Of a DNA stretch of 64,000 bases, positions 27,449-37,185 are shown piece after piece; position 1 is the stretch's first letter, and each line of letters begins with the position of its first letter. This DNA comes from JAAGZL01 sp050290785 (GTDB lineage: Bacteria; Pseudomonadota; Gammaproteobacteria; Chromatiales; Chromatiaceae): contig JBNKIR010000051.1 in the NCBI GenBank assembly GCA_050290785.1, positions 26,337 through 90,336 on the forward strand, in the 5' to 3' direction. The notes beneath the pieces are model-generated. The model worked only from the letters and a program-made list of their open reading frames with translations, did not search any database and was not told where the DNA came from. The position numbers and the translations under genes are program-made.

Positions 27449-28291
27449 TCACTTCTCCTTTTTCGGATATATGTCTGGCACGAATGTCTGATCTGTGATG
27501 GGTGGGCGCACATATCCGGAGCTGTCCTCACGATGTGGAAGCACGATCGGTTCCGGGGTCAGGTCCTCATAGGGGATCATGCTCAGCAGGTGGGCGATGC
27601 AGTTCAGGCGCGCGTGCTTCTTGATGTCAGATTCGACCACATACCAGGGGGCCTGTTTAATATCCGTATGGGCGAACATCCTGTCCTTGGCCTTGGAGTA
27701 TTCGATCCAGCGCGATCTGGATTCCAGATCCATCGGGCTTAGTTTCCAGCGCTTATGCGGCTCTTCCAGTCTGCTCTGAAAACGTCGTTCCTGTTCCTCG
27801 TCCGAGACGGAAAACCAGTACTTGAGCAGGATGATCCCGGAGCGGACCAGCATCCTCTCGAACTCGGGACAGGAGCGCAGAAACTCGTTGTACTCGTCCT
27901 CGGTACAGAAGCCCATCACCCTCTCTACACCGGCGCGGTTGTACCAGCTGCGGTCAAACAGGACCATCTCTCCCTCAGCCGGCAGGTGTGGCACGTAACG
28001 TTGGAAATACCACTGGGTCTTTTCTCTTTCTGTAGGTGCGGGCAGGGCGACGACCCGACAGATCCTGGGGTTGAGATGCTGGGTGATGCGTTTGATCACA
28101 CCGCCTTTGCCGGCGGCGTCGCGTCCTTCAAAGATGACCACCACCTTGAGACCGGCGTGTTTTATCCACTCTTGCAGCTTGACCAGTTCCAGTTGCAGTT
28201 TAAACAGCTCTTTCTCATAGACACTGTTTTTGATCTTCCTGATCTTAGAGTCTGCAGGTTTGTCTTTTTTCTGCTTGTCAGAGTTAGACAT
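27449..28291 (-). CDS. ppk2: Polyphosphate kinase 2
   Basis: 280 aa. PPK2 transfers phosphate between polyphosphate and nucleoside di- or monophosphates. The Walker A is FEGRDAAGKGGVIKRI, the Walker B/lid region DRSWYNRAGVERVMGF, and the substrate segment RRFQSRLEEPHKRWKLSPMD. The single catalytic domain suggests class I (NDP-phosphorylating), but this is inference. The start at 28291 is preferred to the ATG at 28324 because CAGGAG lies 7 nt upstream. It converges with the CoA-binding gene. Confidence 0.93.
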   Translation of the reverse strand: MSNSDKQKKDKPADSKIRKIKNSVYEKELFKLQLELVKLQEWIKHAGLKVVVIFEGRDAAGKGGVIKRITQHLNPRICRVVALPAPTEREKTQWYFQRYVPHLPAEGEMVLFDRSWYNRAGVERVMGFCTEDEYNEFLRSCPEFERMLVRSGIILLKYWFSVSDEEQERRFQSRLEEPHKRWKLSPMDLESRSRWIEYSKAKDRMFAHTDIKQAPWYVVESDIKKHARLNCIAHLLSMIPYEDLTPEPIVLPHREDSSGYVRPPITDQTFVPDIYPKKEK

Positions 28292-28366
28292 GCTGTTCTC
28301 CTGCGATACCGGTCCGCGTATCACTTCTTATTAGTGGAATAACGTAACTATAAAAATATAGTCTGT

Positions 28367-28699
28367 TTATTCGGACTTGTCTTTTTTAACTCCCGATATG
28401 CAACAGCTACTGCGTTCAGGCTCAGGGATATCATCCTTGATGCGACAGTGGGCCTTGGCATTGATGATGCCGGGCTTTACATAGGTCCAGGCCACACACC
28501 CCGTGTTTGCGTTGCAGGCATCGCTACAGAGTTTAGGTTGGGGCTTGTCCAGGGGGAAACTGTTTATGTCCGAACCTGGGCGGTCGGTATTCAGTTCCAT
28601 TATGGGTCTGTTTGCATCATGTGTCTGTGTGCCGGTGCAGGCGGATAGAGTAAACAGGAGGGTAATTATCGTTGCTGCGATAAATCTTGAGTGAAGCAT
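28367..28699 (-). CDS. PAN/Apple-domain lipoprotein
   Basis: 110 aa. Lipoprotein signal with Cys21 (LLFTLSAC). Residues 38-105 look like a PAN_4/Apple module: DRPGSDINSFPLDKPQPKLC, SDACNANTGCVAWTYV, then AHCRIKDDIPEP and a terminal SCCISGVK, with a cysteine pattern fit for disulfides. PAN modules bind proteins or carbohydrates at the surface. It stands alone between ppk2 and the TRAP permease. Confidence 0.8.
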   Translation of the reverse strand: MLHSRFIAATIITLLFTLSACTGTQTHDANRPIMELNTDRPGSDINSFPLDKPQPKLCSDACNANTGCVAWTYVKPGIINAKAHCRIKDDIPEPERSSCCISGVKKDKSE

Positions 28700-28755
28700 A
28701 AATAGAAGGTTCCTTTACCGTTTTAATGCCATTGTTGGTTTCGATCTTAGTATAT

Positions 28756-31014
28756 TTACTCTTTTGTTCTCAACCTGCGTCTCTGTACCAAACCGATCAA
28801 GATGGCGCATAGGATTGGCGGCAGGACAAACCACTCTTTAGCCGGTTGGGACTGGTAGAGCGGGAAGAGCTGGTCACGCCACAGATCCGGGCGGAACATG
28901 GAGAAGGATGCAAGAAGGAGTAGCACAGTCTCCCACCAGCGGTTTCTGGTCATAAACCAACCTTGAGTGGCGGCGGCGAACATGAACATCGCGGCCAGGC
29001 CGGTCAGGGCGACCAGGATGAACTGGCCAACGCCATCCACGCCTATCAGCAGCAGCTCGTTATTGAAGATGAACATGAATGGTAGGATGGCGGTGCGGAT
29101 GTCATACATGAACGACTGGATGCCGGTCTTGATCGGATCCGCCCCCGATATCCCGGACGCGGCATAGGCCGCCAGCCCCACCGGCGGAGTATCATCGGCC
29201 AGGATACCGAAATAGAACACGAACAGATGTACCGCCACCAGCGGTATCTCAATCCCGTGGGCCGATGAGAATTGCACTATCACCGGCGCCATCAGGGTGG
29301 AGACCACGATGTAGTTGGCGGTGGTAGGTAGCCCCATCCCCAGCACCATGCAGATCAGGGCCGTGAGCAGGAACATCATGATCACCGAGCCGAATGCGAG
29401 TGTCTCTATCAATTCCCCCAGGACCTGTCCGATACCGGTGAGGCTCACCGTGCCCACCACGATACCCGCGGTGGCAGTGGCCACACCGATCCCGATCATG
29501 TTGCGTGCGCCGTTCTCCAGGCTGAGGACGAGATCCCGCATCCCCCGTCTCCAGGCGCCGTTATCCCGCCGTCCGGAGAAGAGGCTGCGCAGGGGTCTCT
29601 GAGTGAGGAGGATCACTACCATCAACATGCTGGCGTAGAACACGGAGAGGGCGGGGGAGAGGCGCAACACCATCAGGCACCAGACCAGTACCACGATCGG
29701 TAGCAGGAAATGCACCCCGCCCCGCAGGGCCTGGGTGGCCGTTGGGATATGTTCTGGATCAAACCCGTCCGGTAGGGGGCGATGGGCCTCCCAGGCCAGG
29801 AGTCCGATATAGGTGAGAGCGATGAGGGCGCCGTTGATATAGAGCGACAGGGTGCCGAATAGGCTGGCCGTCATCTGCAACAACTGCCAGATCAAAAATA
29901 CACAGATGACAATCCCCGATAACCCCAGTCCCCAGCGCAAGATGCGTATCTTGAGAGGCGCCAGGTCCGGTCGTTGCAACCCCTGCATGTCGGCCTTCAT
30001 GGCCTCCAGGTGGACCAGATAGATCAGGGTGATGTAGCTGAGCAGCGCCGGCAGAAAGGCGTGCTTGATCACCTCCACATAGGAGATATTCAGGTACTCC
30101 ACCATCAGGAAGGCCGCGGCCCCCATCACCGGCGGCATGATCTGCCCGTTGGTGGATGCCGCCACCTCGATGGCGCCGGCCCGGTAGTCAGGAAAACCCA
30201 CCTTCTTCATCAGTGGGATGGTAAAGGTGCCGGTAGTTACCACGTTGGCGATGGAGGAGCCGGAGATCATACCGGTGAGACCGGAGGCCAGGATCCCGGC
30301 CTTGGCTGGTCCGCCCCGCATATGTCCCACCAGGGAGAAGGCGACCCGGATGAAGTAGGCGCCACCCCCGGCCTGTTCCAACATGCTGCCGAACAGTACG
30401 AACAGGAAAACAAAACCGGCGGATACCCCCACCGGGACACCGAAGACTCCTTCGGTAGTCAGCCATTGATGGGATGCCACCCGCTCCAGAGATGCCCCCT
30501 TGTGGGCCAGTATCTCCGGCAGCCAGGGACCGGCGAAGGTGTAGAACAAAAACAGGGAGGCGATGATGGTGAGGGGCCAGCCCAGGGCGCGGCGCGTGGC
30601 CTCCAGCAGCAGTATGACGCCGACGCAGGAGATGATCACATCGAGTGGGGTGGGGGAGCCGGAGCGCGCCGCCAGTGCGTCATAAAATATGAATAGATAG
30701 AGTACGGACAGCGCCGCCCCCAGGGCCAATATCCAGTCCCAGGTCGGGATCCTGTGACTGACCACATCGCGATGCCGGGGGAAGGATAGATAGGCCAGAA
30801 ACATGGCCAGGGCCAGATGTATGTAACGGGTCTCGGCGTTATTAAATACGCCGAACCCGATGCTGTAGGAGATGGGTGCCGCCACCCACAACTGGAACAG
30901 CGACCAGAACAGCGCAGCGGACAGCAGGATCTTTCTGGCCAGGCCCTCTGGCCGTCTGCCGCCATGCTCGGCGGTCTCGACGGCTTCAGTTATCGACTGG
31001 CGGTCGTTACCCAT
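28756..31014 (-). CDS. TRAP transporter fused permease (DctQM-type)
   Basis: 752 aa with about 18-19 membrane segments. It fuses the small 4TM subunit (residues 1-170) with the large 12TM DctM-like subunit. Signature segments include LTGMISGSSIANVVTTGTFT, AAFLMVEYLNISYVEVIKH, and VLGMGLPTTANYIVVSTLMA. This 4TM/12TM fused type usually works with a TAXI-family solute-binding protein to import carboxylates by Na+ or H+ symport. No binding protein gene is next to it, so the partner lies elsewhere. Confidence 0.9.
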   Translation of the reverse strand: MGNDRQSITEAVETAEHGGRRPEGLARKILLSAALFWSLFQLWVAAPISYSIGFGVFNNAETRYIHLALAMFLAYLSFPRHRDVVSHRIPTWDWILALGAALSVLYLFIFYDALAARSGSPTPLDVIISCVGVILLLEATRRALGWPLTIIASLFLFYTFAGPWLPEILAHKGASLERVASHQWLTTEGVFGVPVGVSAGFVFLFVLFGSMLEQAGGGAYFIRVAFSLVGHMRGGPAKAGILASGLTGMISGSSIANVVTTGTFTIPLMKKVGFPDYRAGAIEVAASTNGQIMPPVMGAAAFLMVEYLNISYVEVIKHAFLPALLSYITLIYLVHLEAMKADMQGLQRPDLAPLKIRILRWGLGLSGIVICVFLIWQLLQMTASLFGTLSLYINGALIALTYIGLLAWEAHRPLPDGFDPEHIPTATQALRGGVHFLLPIVVLVWCLMVLRLSPALSVFYASMLMVVILLTQRPLRSLFSGRRDNGAWRRGMRDLVLSLENGARNMIGIGVATATAGIVVGTVSLTGIGQVLGELIETLAFGSVIMMFLLTALICMVLGMGLPTTANYIVVSTLMAPVIVQFSSAHGIEIPLVAVHLFVFYFGILADDTPPVGLAAYAASGISGADPIKTGIQSFMYDIRTAILPFMFIFNNELLLIGVDGVGQFILVALTGLAAMFMFAAATQGWFMTRNRWWETVLLLLASFSMFRPDLWRDQLFPLYQSQPAKEWFVLPPILCAILIGLVQRRRLRTKE

Positions 31015-31025
31015 GCCGGGAAGGT

Positions 31026-31892
31026 TTAATATGGCGTCTTCTTGCTTGGCGTGTACACCAGTCGCACATTGGTAGCCATGTATCCATCCTCTTTCTGTTC
31101 GCTCTCCTTCAGATAGAACTCCAGGATGGTCTCCCGGTTCATCAGGGCGTCCACATCCACATCCTCTGCCAGTTCATTGGCGTGACAGAAGGCGCTCTCA
31201 TAGGGCGAGTTGGGATCCCTGGGATCGGTGATCCAGAGATTGGGTGATATCTCACGTATGTAGCGCAGGAAGCCGTAGCCCTTGTCAGGAAACCACTTGG
31301 TACAGACACCCCGTACACAGGAATCGGGTTTGCCCCACTCGTTGCGTTGCTCATGGGAGAAGGGGAGCAGATCCGGTACCAGAAAACCGCGATAAAATGC
31401 GTCCACCTGGCGTTGCAGCTGTTTGGATACGTTCTCGAACCCCAGCAGTTCCACGCGACAACCGCGGTTTTGCAGCGCAGTGACCACCTGGAGAAAATCT
31501 CCGTCACCGGTCACCAGCAGTACCAGATCAAGGTTCTCCACCTGCAGCATGGCATCCACCGCCAGTTCCAGGTCGGCATTGGCCTTGGTGGTTACGTTAC
31601 CCACGTCGTCCACAAAGCGGCGGACCGGTTTTACGATGACCTTCCAGCCGTAATCCCGCACCATCTGCTGGTATACATTGGATTTCTTGGCGTATTCCGG
31701 ATCCTCCTTGGCCCTCTCATGATCATACGCCAGATAGGTATTTAACCGGAGCAAGGTGCCTCTGTTGCGTGCTGCAAAGCGTCTTAAAATATCGTAGCGC
31801 AGCTGGTATCCACCATTAAATTTAATATTTTCCGCGTCAACATAGACGCCCACCTTCAGCGATGTATTCAATAAGATCTCCAGCGATATCAA
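31026..31892 (-). CDS. NYN-domain nuclease with cold-shock-like C-terminal domain
   Basis: 288 aa. Residues 12-170 form an NYN (PIN-like) domain with the acidic cluster expected for metal-dependent RNase activity: VGVYVDAENIKF, KANADLELAVDAM and LLVTGDGDFLQVV. Residues 195-250 look like a cold-shock/OB domain: VCTKWFPDKGYGFLRYI and ESAFCHANELAEDVDVD. So it likely binds and cleaves RNA. It precedes the TRAP permease by 11 nt on the same strand, which is probably incidental. Confidence 0.82.
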   Translation of the reverse strand: MISLEILLNTSLKVGVYVDAENIKFNGGYQLRYDILRRFAARNRGTLLRLNTYLAYDHERAKEDPEYAKKSNVYQQMVRDYGWKVIVKPVRRFVDDVGNVTTKANADLELAVDAMLQVENLDLVLLVTGDGDFLQVVTALQNRGCRVELLGFENVSKQLQRQVDAFYRGFLVPDLLPFSHEQRNEWGKPDSCVRGVCTKWFPDKGYGFLRYIREISPNLWITDPRDPNSPYESAFCHANELAEDVDVDALMNRETILEFYLKESEQKEDGYMATNVRLVYTPSKKTPY

Positions 31893-31958
31893 TTAATAGA
31901 TAGTAGATTAACATCTGAAAACAGCCTTAAAGTACATCATATCTTGTCATGGGCACAA

Positions 31959-31987
31959 TAAAAAAGGCGGATCCGGGGATCCGCCTT
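31959..31987 (-). terminator. Rho-independent terminator of acs
   Basis: An 11-bp perfect stem (31964-31974 with 31977-31987) around the palindromic GGATCC cores, followed on the minus strand by a T run. It lies 17 nt after the acs stop codon. Confidence 0.9.
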
Positions 31988-32004
31988 GGTGGTCCTGTCT
32001 GTGG

Positions 32005-33951
32005 TTATTTGTTTGCCCGATTCTCGATCAGGTCATCCACCACCGTAGGGTCGGCCAGGGTGGATGTGTCGCCCAGGCTGTCTATCTCATTGGCAGCCAC
32101 CTTGCGCAGGATGCGACGCATGATCTTGCCGGACCTGGTCTTGGGGAGACCGGGCGCCCACTGGATGATGTTGACCTTGGCGATGGGGCCGATCTCCGTA
32201 CGCACCAGTTGTACCAGTTCATCCTTCAGCTCATCTACATACTCCTCGCCGGACATAAGGGTGACATAGGCATAGATGCCCTGGCCGGTGATCTCGTGTG
32301 GATAGCCCACCACTGCGGCCTCGGCCACCTTGGGATGCAGCACCAGGGCCGACTCGATCTCGGCGGTACCCAGGCGGTGTCCGGAGACGTTGAGCACGTC
32401 GTCCACACGACCGGTGATCCAGTAGTAGCCGTCCGCATCACGCTTGGCGCCGTCGCCGGTGAAGTAGTAGCCGGGATACATCTGGAAATAGGTCTCGTAG
32501 AAGCGGTGGTGATCGCCGTAGACGGTACGCATCTGGGACGGCCAGGGGCGCTTGATGGCCAGGTTGCCGGATGCCGGGTTTCCCTCGATCTCGTTGCCCT
32601 GGTCATCTAGTAGCACCGGTTCTACGCCGAAGAACGGGTTGGTGGCCGATCCCGGTTTCAGCGGGGTGGCACCAGGCAGAGGGGTCAGCATGTGGGCGCC
32701 GGTCTCGGTCTGCCACCAGGTATCCACGATGGGGCAACGCTCATCGCCCACCACGCGGTTGTACCACTCCCAGGCCTCAGGGTTGATGGGCTCGCCCACG
32801 GTACCCAGCAGACGAATGGATTTGCGGCTGGTCTTCTTCACCATGTCTTCGCCGCAGGCCATCAGGGCGCGGATGGCGGTGGGGGCGGTGTAGAAGCTGG
32901 CCACGTTGTGTTTGTCGCACACCTGCCAGAAGCGGCTGGCGTCCGGGTAGGTCGGCACACCCTCGAACATCAGGCTGATGGCGCCGTTGGTGAGCGGCCC
33001 GTAGACGATGTAGCTGTGACCGGTGACCCAGCCGATGTCGGCGGTGCACCAGAACACCTCGCCGTCTTTATAGTCGAAAACCAGCTTGTGGGTCATGGCC
33101 GCCTGCAGCAGGTAGCCGCCGGTGGTGTGCAACACACCCTTGGGCTTGCCGGTGGAACCGGAGGTGTAGAGGATGAACAGCGGATCTTCCGCATCCATCT
33201 CTTCCGGTTCGCATACCGGATCGGCCGCTTCCAGGGCCTCGTGATACCATACATCGCGCTCGTCGTTCCAATTTATCTCACCGCCGCCGCGCTTGACCAC
33301 GAAGTTGGTGTGGACATGGGGACACTGTTCCAGAGCGGCGTCTGCGTTTTGTTTCAGGGGCAGGGCCTTGCCGGTACGGATGGACTGGTCGGCGGTGATC
33401 AGGCATTCGCAGTCGGAGTCTAGGATACGGCTGGCCAGGGCGTCGGGGGAGAAGGCGCTGAAGACGATGGAGTGGATGGCGCCGATGCGGGTACAGGCCA
33501 GCATGGCCACCACAGCCTCCGGGATCATGGGCATGTAGATGGAGACGCGATCACCCTTTTTGACGCCGCGATTCTTGAGTGCGTTGGCGAACCTGTTGAC
33601 ATCGGCGTGCAGCTCCTTGTAGGTGACATCCCTGCTCTCTTCCGGGTTGTCTCCCTCCCACAGGATGGCAGTCTGATCGCCACGGGTCTCCAGGTGGCGG
33701 TCCAGGCAGTTGTAGGAGACATTCAGCTTGCCGCCCTTGAACCATTCGATATGCAGATCCTCTTTATCGAAGCTCCAGTCTGTGACCTGGTCCCATGGTT
33801 TGAACCAGGTTAGATACTCTTTCGCCTGCTCTCCCCAGAATCCTTCTGGGTCGTCGATGGAGCGCCGGTACATCTCTTCATATTGGTCTTTGGTTATATT
33901 GGCTTGGGCCGCAAAATCTGCGGGTACTGGATAGACTTTATCTTCAGACAT
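32005..33951 (-). CDS. acs: Acetyl-CoA synthetase
   Basis: 648 aa, the usual Acs length. It makes acetyl-CoA from acetate, ATP and CoA via acetyl-AMP. ANL-family motifs are intact: LFILYTSGSTGKPKGVLHTT (P-loop), VDTWWQTETGAHMLTPLPGA and YYWITGRVDDVLNVSGHRLG (hinge). The regulatory lysine acetylated in other bacteria lies in LPKTRSGKIMRRILRKVA. It has its own terminator. With the SSS symporter at 37.5 kb and the SSS-kinase/NtrC pair at 41-45 kb it forms an acetate-use neighbourhood. Confidence 0.97.
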   Translation of the reverse strand: MSEDKVYPVPADFAAQANITKDQYEEMYRRSIDDPEGFWGEQAKEYLTWFKPWDQVTDWSFDKEDLHIEWFKGGKLNVSYNCLDRHLETRGDQTAILWEGDNPEESRDVTYKELHADVNRFANALKNRGVKKGDRVSIYMPMIPEAVVAMLACTRIGAIHSIVFSAFSPDALASRILDSDCECLITADQSIRTGKALPLKQNADAALEQCPHVHTNFVVKRGGGEINWNDERDVWYHEALEAADPVCEPEEMDAEDPLFILYTSGSTGKPKGVLHTTGGYLLQAAMTHKLVFDYKDGEVFWCTADIGWVTGHSYIVYGPLTNGAISLMFEGVPTYPDASRFWQVCDKHNVASFYTAPTAIRALMACGEDMVKKTSRKSIRLLGTVGEPINPEAWEWYNRVVGDERCPIVDTWWQTETGAHMLTPLPGATPLKPGSATNPFFGVEPVLLDDQGNEIEGNPASGNLAIKRPWPSQMRTVYGDHHRFYETYFQMYPGYYFTGDGAKRDADGYYWITGRVDDVLNVSGHRLGTAEIESALVLHPKVAEAAVVGYPHEITGQGIYAYVTLMSGEEYVDELKDELVQLVRTEIGPIAKVNIIQWAPGLPKTRSGKIMRRILRKVAANEIDSLGDTSTLADPTVVDDLIENRANK

Positions 33952-34157
33952 TTTGTGCCTCCTAAAACGGTATTTTCTTTAGTCTATTTATACGGCATGC
34001 GCCGTGTATATCCTATATGGCAGGTGTCTAACCGCCACTCACTTTAAAATAATTTAAGTTGATCCAACCTAGCATATTCATCAAGGTTTAACGCTTCGTT
34101 ATATCAATTGTTACTAGATGTATGCTCAATACTCATGCCCTGTATGTTGTCATGCAG

Positions 34158-34397
34158 CTACAGATCACATCTGCCTCTACTGCAACTGCCGCTGGCGCAA
34201 CCACAATAGCGGTTGACCACAAAAAATGCCGGCAACATAAGAGGGAACAGGGATAGCCAGAGCCAGTCTATCCCGCCCTTGAAACTCTCCGGCTGCAGCA
34301 TCCAGATGGTGAATGCCAGACCGGAGTTGTAAAACAGGATGGCGAACACTGTCCAATAGATGGGTTTTGCCGCCGGGTGTGTCAGTAGTTCACGCAT
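34158..34397 (-). CDS. Small membrane protein with Cys-rich C-terminus
   Basis: 79 aa, two hydrophobic segments (PIYWTVFAILFYNSGLAFTI and LWLSLFPLMLPAFFVV) and a tail CGCASGSCSRGRCDL with four cysteines. It lies 12 nt downstream of the DUF294 gene, same strand, so is probably co-expressed with it. The tail could bind metal or be cytoplasmic; no family is recognised. About 200 bp between this gene and acs should hold the acs promoter. Confidence 0.65.
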   Translation of the reverse strand: MRELLTHPAAKPIYWTVFAILFYNSGLAFTIWMLQPESFKGGIDWLWLSLFPLMLPAFFVVNRYCGCASGSCSRGRCDL

Positions 34398-34409
34398 ATC
34401 TTATCCATC

Positions 34410-36317
34410 TCAAAACAGGTGTGCGGTAAATTCATCCTGGAGCGAATCCTGAAAACGTTTTACCGCCCGCATCGCCATGCGCAACGTCCCCCTGGTCTGT
34501 GGGGTCAGTTCCTCCGGATTTACGGATTTATCCAGCTTTTCGCCCTTTTCGGTCTGTTCGATCTGGTGAGTGAGCAGCATATCCAGCAGCTCCTCATAGG
34601 CCTCACTGACCGATACCCGCATATCGTTGGATAGCTTGCCGATGCGTGACAGGGCGGTGAGACGGTCGGTGGTGTTCTGCACCGCCACCCCCTGCTGCAG
34701 GGCGAATATCCTGGCGGCATCGGCGATGATGCGTAGGCCGTTGCGTTTGATGTCTATCACCTCCACCGTCTTGCCCTCGTCCGAGCCGGAGGCGATGGTC
34801 TTGGTGGTGATGAGGCGGTTGAACATGCCGATGGCCGGTGTCCCTTCCGCATCGTGTTCCACCATCATCTGCAGTAGTTTCGGGTTGCGTTTGATCTCCC
34901 GGAATATGTGGTGGCGCAGCTCCGAGGTCAGCTGATCGTCGCCGTACAGGGTGTCAAAGTCGAAGAAGATATTGGACCAGCGCGCACCCTTTTCGCTGGG
35001 TTGCTCGATGATGCGGGTGATCTGCTGTTTCCACTGGGCCAGGGTCTTCTGGTACATGGGATTTCTGGCCATGATATCGCCTGGGCAGAGAAAGTATCCC
35101 ACCTTGTCCAGATCCTTGTTCATGCGCTTGCAGAACTGGTCGAACCACTCCTTGGCCTGTTCGGTCTCAGAGTGCGGGCCGTCCTCTATGATGATGCCGT
35201 TGTCCTGGTCCGGGTCCAGCATCATCTCCTTGCGCCCGCCTGAACCCATGACGAGGATGGCGAATCTGCAGGGCGCTTTGCCATAACCCTTCGTCTCCAT
35301 CCACTCCAGTGTCAGTTCTATGGTGCGGCGCTGCAGGGCCAGGTGGGTGTCGCTCAGATAGCGTACCGCGGCACTGGGGCGATGATGTTCATCCTGTGCG
35401 TCTGCCGCCGTCTCCTTCATCAGGCCGAAAAATGTGGCTAGCTCCTTGATGCTCACTGCCTGAGGGATCTGGGTCATCAGGGCGCTCGGTCTGGAGATCA
35501 GGCGGCGCATGATGTCGGTGACGGACACTATGCCGATCGGCAGTCCACGCTCCTGGATGATCATCTGCTTTTCGTTGGTCTGGCGCTGGATCTCTTCCGC
35601 CTCCCAGATCGGGGTGTCGGGGTCCAGGGCGACGGCGGGCCTGCATGCGGTATTCAGGATAGGATCATTGGCCCTGGCCCCCTTTTCCAGCATGGCCTCG
35701 GCCAGACCGGGAAAGCTGACGGTGCCTATCATGTGTCCCTCGTCATCGACCACCACCAGGCTGCCGATCTTGCGGTTCTTCATGGTAAGAAAGGTATCGA
35801 TCAGCGGTGTGGCCTGGCTGCAGGTGGCCACGGGTGATTTCATGATGCTGCTGATAGGTTGCGCCAGGATGCCGGATGTGATGCCGCGTTCCGGGCTGCG
35901 CTCCCGGAGCTTTTTTGCTATGACCCGGTTGAGGGCGTCGAACAGTGAGGGGTGATCCCTTTCCAGCAGATGGAAGTCGTCTGCGGACACCTCCAGCACG
36001 CGTACCGCCGTGATGGCGATGGCGGCAGAGGAGTAGGTGGCGTTGTCCAGATAGTTGGCCAGACCGATAAACTCTCCCGGGTTGATGGTGTCTTCCTGTC
36101 CGGTCTTGCGCCGCAGGCGCATGGTGCCCAGGTATGGGATGAAGATGGTATGGCGGTACTCGTCCCCTGGGCGAAACAGCACATCTCCCGGACCCAGTTT
36201 GTGTATCTTGGATTTGGCAATCAGCGCATGCAGCCCGGCGTGATCAGCATTGCTGAACGTAGGGGTGCCTGAGAGTATCTCGACAATGGATACTTCGCCT
36301 GTACCTTTGTCACTCAC
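34410..36317 (-). CDS. cNMP-binding/CBS/DUF294 nucleotidyltransferase-like protein
   Basis: 635 aa with four parts in order: a cyclic-nucleotide-binding beta barrel (25-145; PGDVLFRPGDEYRHTIFIPY), a CBS pair (160-285; GSLVVVDDEGHMIGTVSF), the DUF294 nucleotidyltransferase (about 340-480; MGSGGRKEMMLDPDQDNGII) and a helical substrate-binding domain (480-635). The GSGGR and DQDN motifs resemble GlnD-type transferases. Homologues often lie beside acs and SSS acetate-type permeases, as here, so a role in sensing carbon or energy state is inferred. Confidence 0.87.
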   Translation of the reverse strand: MSDKGTGEVSIVEILSGTPTFSNADHAGLHALIAKSKIHKLGPGDVLFRPGDEYRHTIFIPYLGTMRLRRKTGQEDTINPGEFIGLANYLDNATYSSAAIAITAVRVLEVSADDFHLLERDHPSLFDALNRVIAKKLRERSPERGITSGILAQPISSIMKSPVATCSQATPLIDTFLTMKNRKIGSLVVVDDEGHMIGTVSFPGLAEAMLEKGARANDPILNTACRPAVALDPDTPIWEAEEIQRQTNEKQMIIQERGLPIGIVSVTDIMRRLISRPSALMTQIPQAVSIKELATFFGLMKETAADAQDEHHRPSAAVRYLSDTHLALQRRTIELTLEWMETKGYGKAPCRFAILVMGSGGRKEMMLDPDQDNGIIIEDGPHSETEQAKEWFDQFCKRMNKDLDKVGYFLCPGDIMARNPMYQKTLAQWKQQITRIIEQPSEKGARWSNIFFDFDTLYGDDQLTSELRHHIFREIKRNPKLLQMMVEHDAEGTPAIGMFNRLITTKTIASGSDEGKTVEVIDIKRNGLRIIADAARIFALQQGVAVQNTTDRLTALSRIGKLSNDMRVSVSEAYEELLDMLLTHQIEQTEKGEKLDKSVNPEELTPQTRGTLRMAMRAVKRFQDSLQDEFTAHLF

Positions 36318-36428
36318 CTGTTGCCCTCTCTGTTGTTCATTTTAATTAAGATTGCCAGAGTATCGGTTGTTTCCGATGATAAAATGCTGTTTACTTAAAC
36401 CAATCAATACTAGCCTGCTGGAGTGCCA

Positions 36429-36593
36429 ATGATCGACTGGGTGTTTTTAATAATTACTGGCGCAGTCGCATACCATTCGCTGACTCACCGTAACGAAGAC
36501 GGTGAAAACGATATCGGCCATATGCTGTTCGGTTCCATTGCGCTACTGTTTTTCATGCGCGTTCTCCTGGTCGATATCCTTAAGGTCTTTTAG
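36429..36593 (+). CDS. Small membrane protein, 54 aa
   Basis: Short open frame starting MIDWVFLIITGAVAYHSLTH and ending LLVDILKVF, with two short hydrophobic stretches flanking a charged loop (HRNEDGENDIGH). It is the only plus-strand gene between 34 and 45 kb and has no obvious ribosome binding site (GAGTGCCA), so translation is likely but not certain. Confidence 0.45.
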   Translation: MIDWVFLIITGAVAYHSLTHRNEDGENDIGHMLFGSIALLFFMRVLLVDILKVF

Positions 36594-36603
36594 CTTTACG
36601 CAA

Positions 36604-37185
36604 TCAGTCCATCTTGTAGGGGCGCTGTTTGACGTCCTCATCCGGCACACTCAGGACCCTTTCTGATTCCGGTTTTGCCAGTTGCTCCCGCAGATATTTG
36701 GCCCGATCCGCAATGGTAGGCGGCTTCTCCGCCTGCCTTCTCAGGAATCTGGTCATCCATCCCGGTCCCTCTGCGGTCTCCGGCTCCAGTTGCATGGCCT
36801 TCTCATAGTCGCTGAGGGCACCGGCATAGTCGCCCATGCGGTCGCGCAGGATGCCGCGATTGGCGTAGGTAACACCGAAGTCCGGTTCCAGTCTTATGAC
36901 GTAGTTATATAGATCCAGGGCCTCCTGGCTTCTGCCCATCTGCATCAGGGCCTGGGCCTTGCCCCGCAGGGCAAAGACATTGTCCGGGTTATCCTTGAGC
37001 TGGGATTCGTACTCCCTCAGCGCGTCCTCGTTTTGCCCGTCTTCCAGATACTTGGCCGCCGCCTGCACCGAGTGCGCTCCGGGGACGCTCTCCTGAAAAA
37101 AGCCATCGTAAAAGCTCCAGCCCACCCAGATGACGGTGATGGTTATGGCTATGCGTACCAGCGTTTTATAGAGTTTCTCATCCAT
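36604..37185 (-). CDS. Membrane-anchored TPR protein
   Basis: 193 aa. One N-terminal membrane helix (LVRIAITITVIWVGWSFYDG), then three TPR units from about residue 40 to 135 (NEDALREYESQLKDNPDNVF, SQEALDLYNYVIRLEPDFGV, YAGALSDYEKAMQLEPETAE) and a charged tail. Probably an envelope-facing adaptor. It overlaps the next small membrane gene by 8 nt, so the two are coupled. Confidence 0.78.
   Translation of the reverse strand: MDEKLYKTLVRIAITITVIWVGWSFYDGFFQESVPGAHSVQAAAKYLEDGQNEDALREYESQLKDNPDNVFALRGKAQALMQMGRSQEALDLYNYVIRLEPDFGVTYANRGILRDRMGDYAGALSDYEKAMQLEPETAEGPGWMTRFLRRQAEKPPTIADRAKYLREQLAKPESERVLSVPDEDVKQRPYKMD

Noticed and set aside
32692..33423. 243-aa plus-strand frame opposite acs
   Set aside because: Antisense shadow of a highly conserved enzyme with biased codons; no start signal or domain.
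33952..34157. Sigma-54 promoter for acs
   Set aside because: Only GG and GC at the right spacing are present (34020-34033); the surrounding consensus bases do not match, so it is not listed as a feature.
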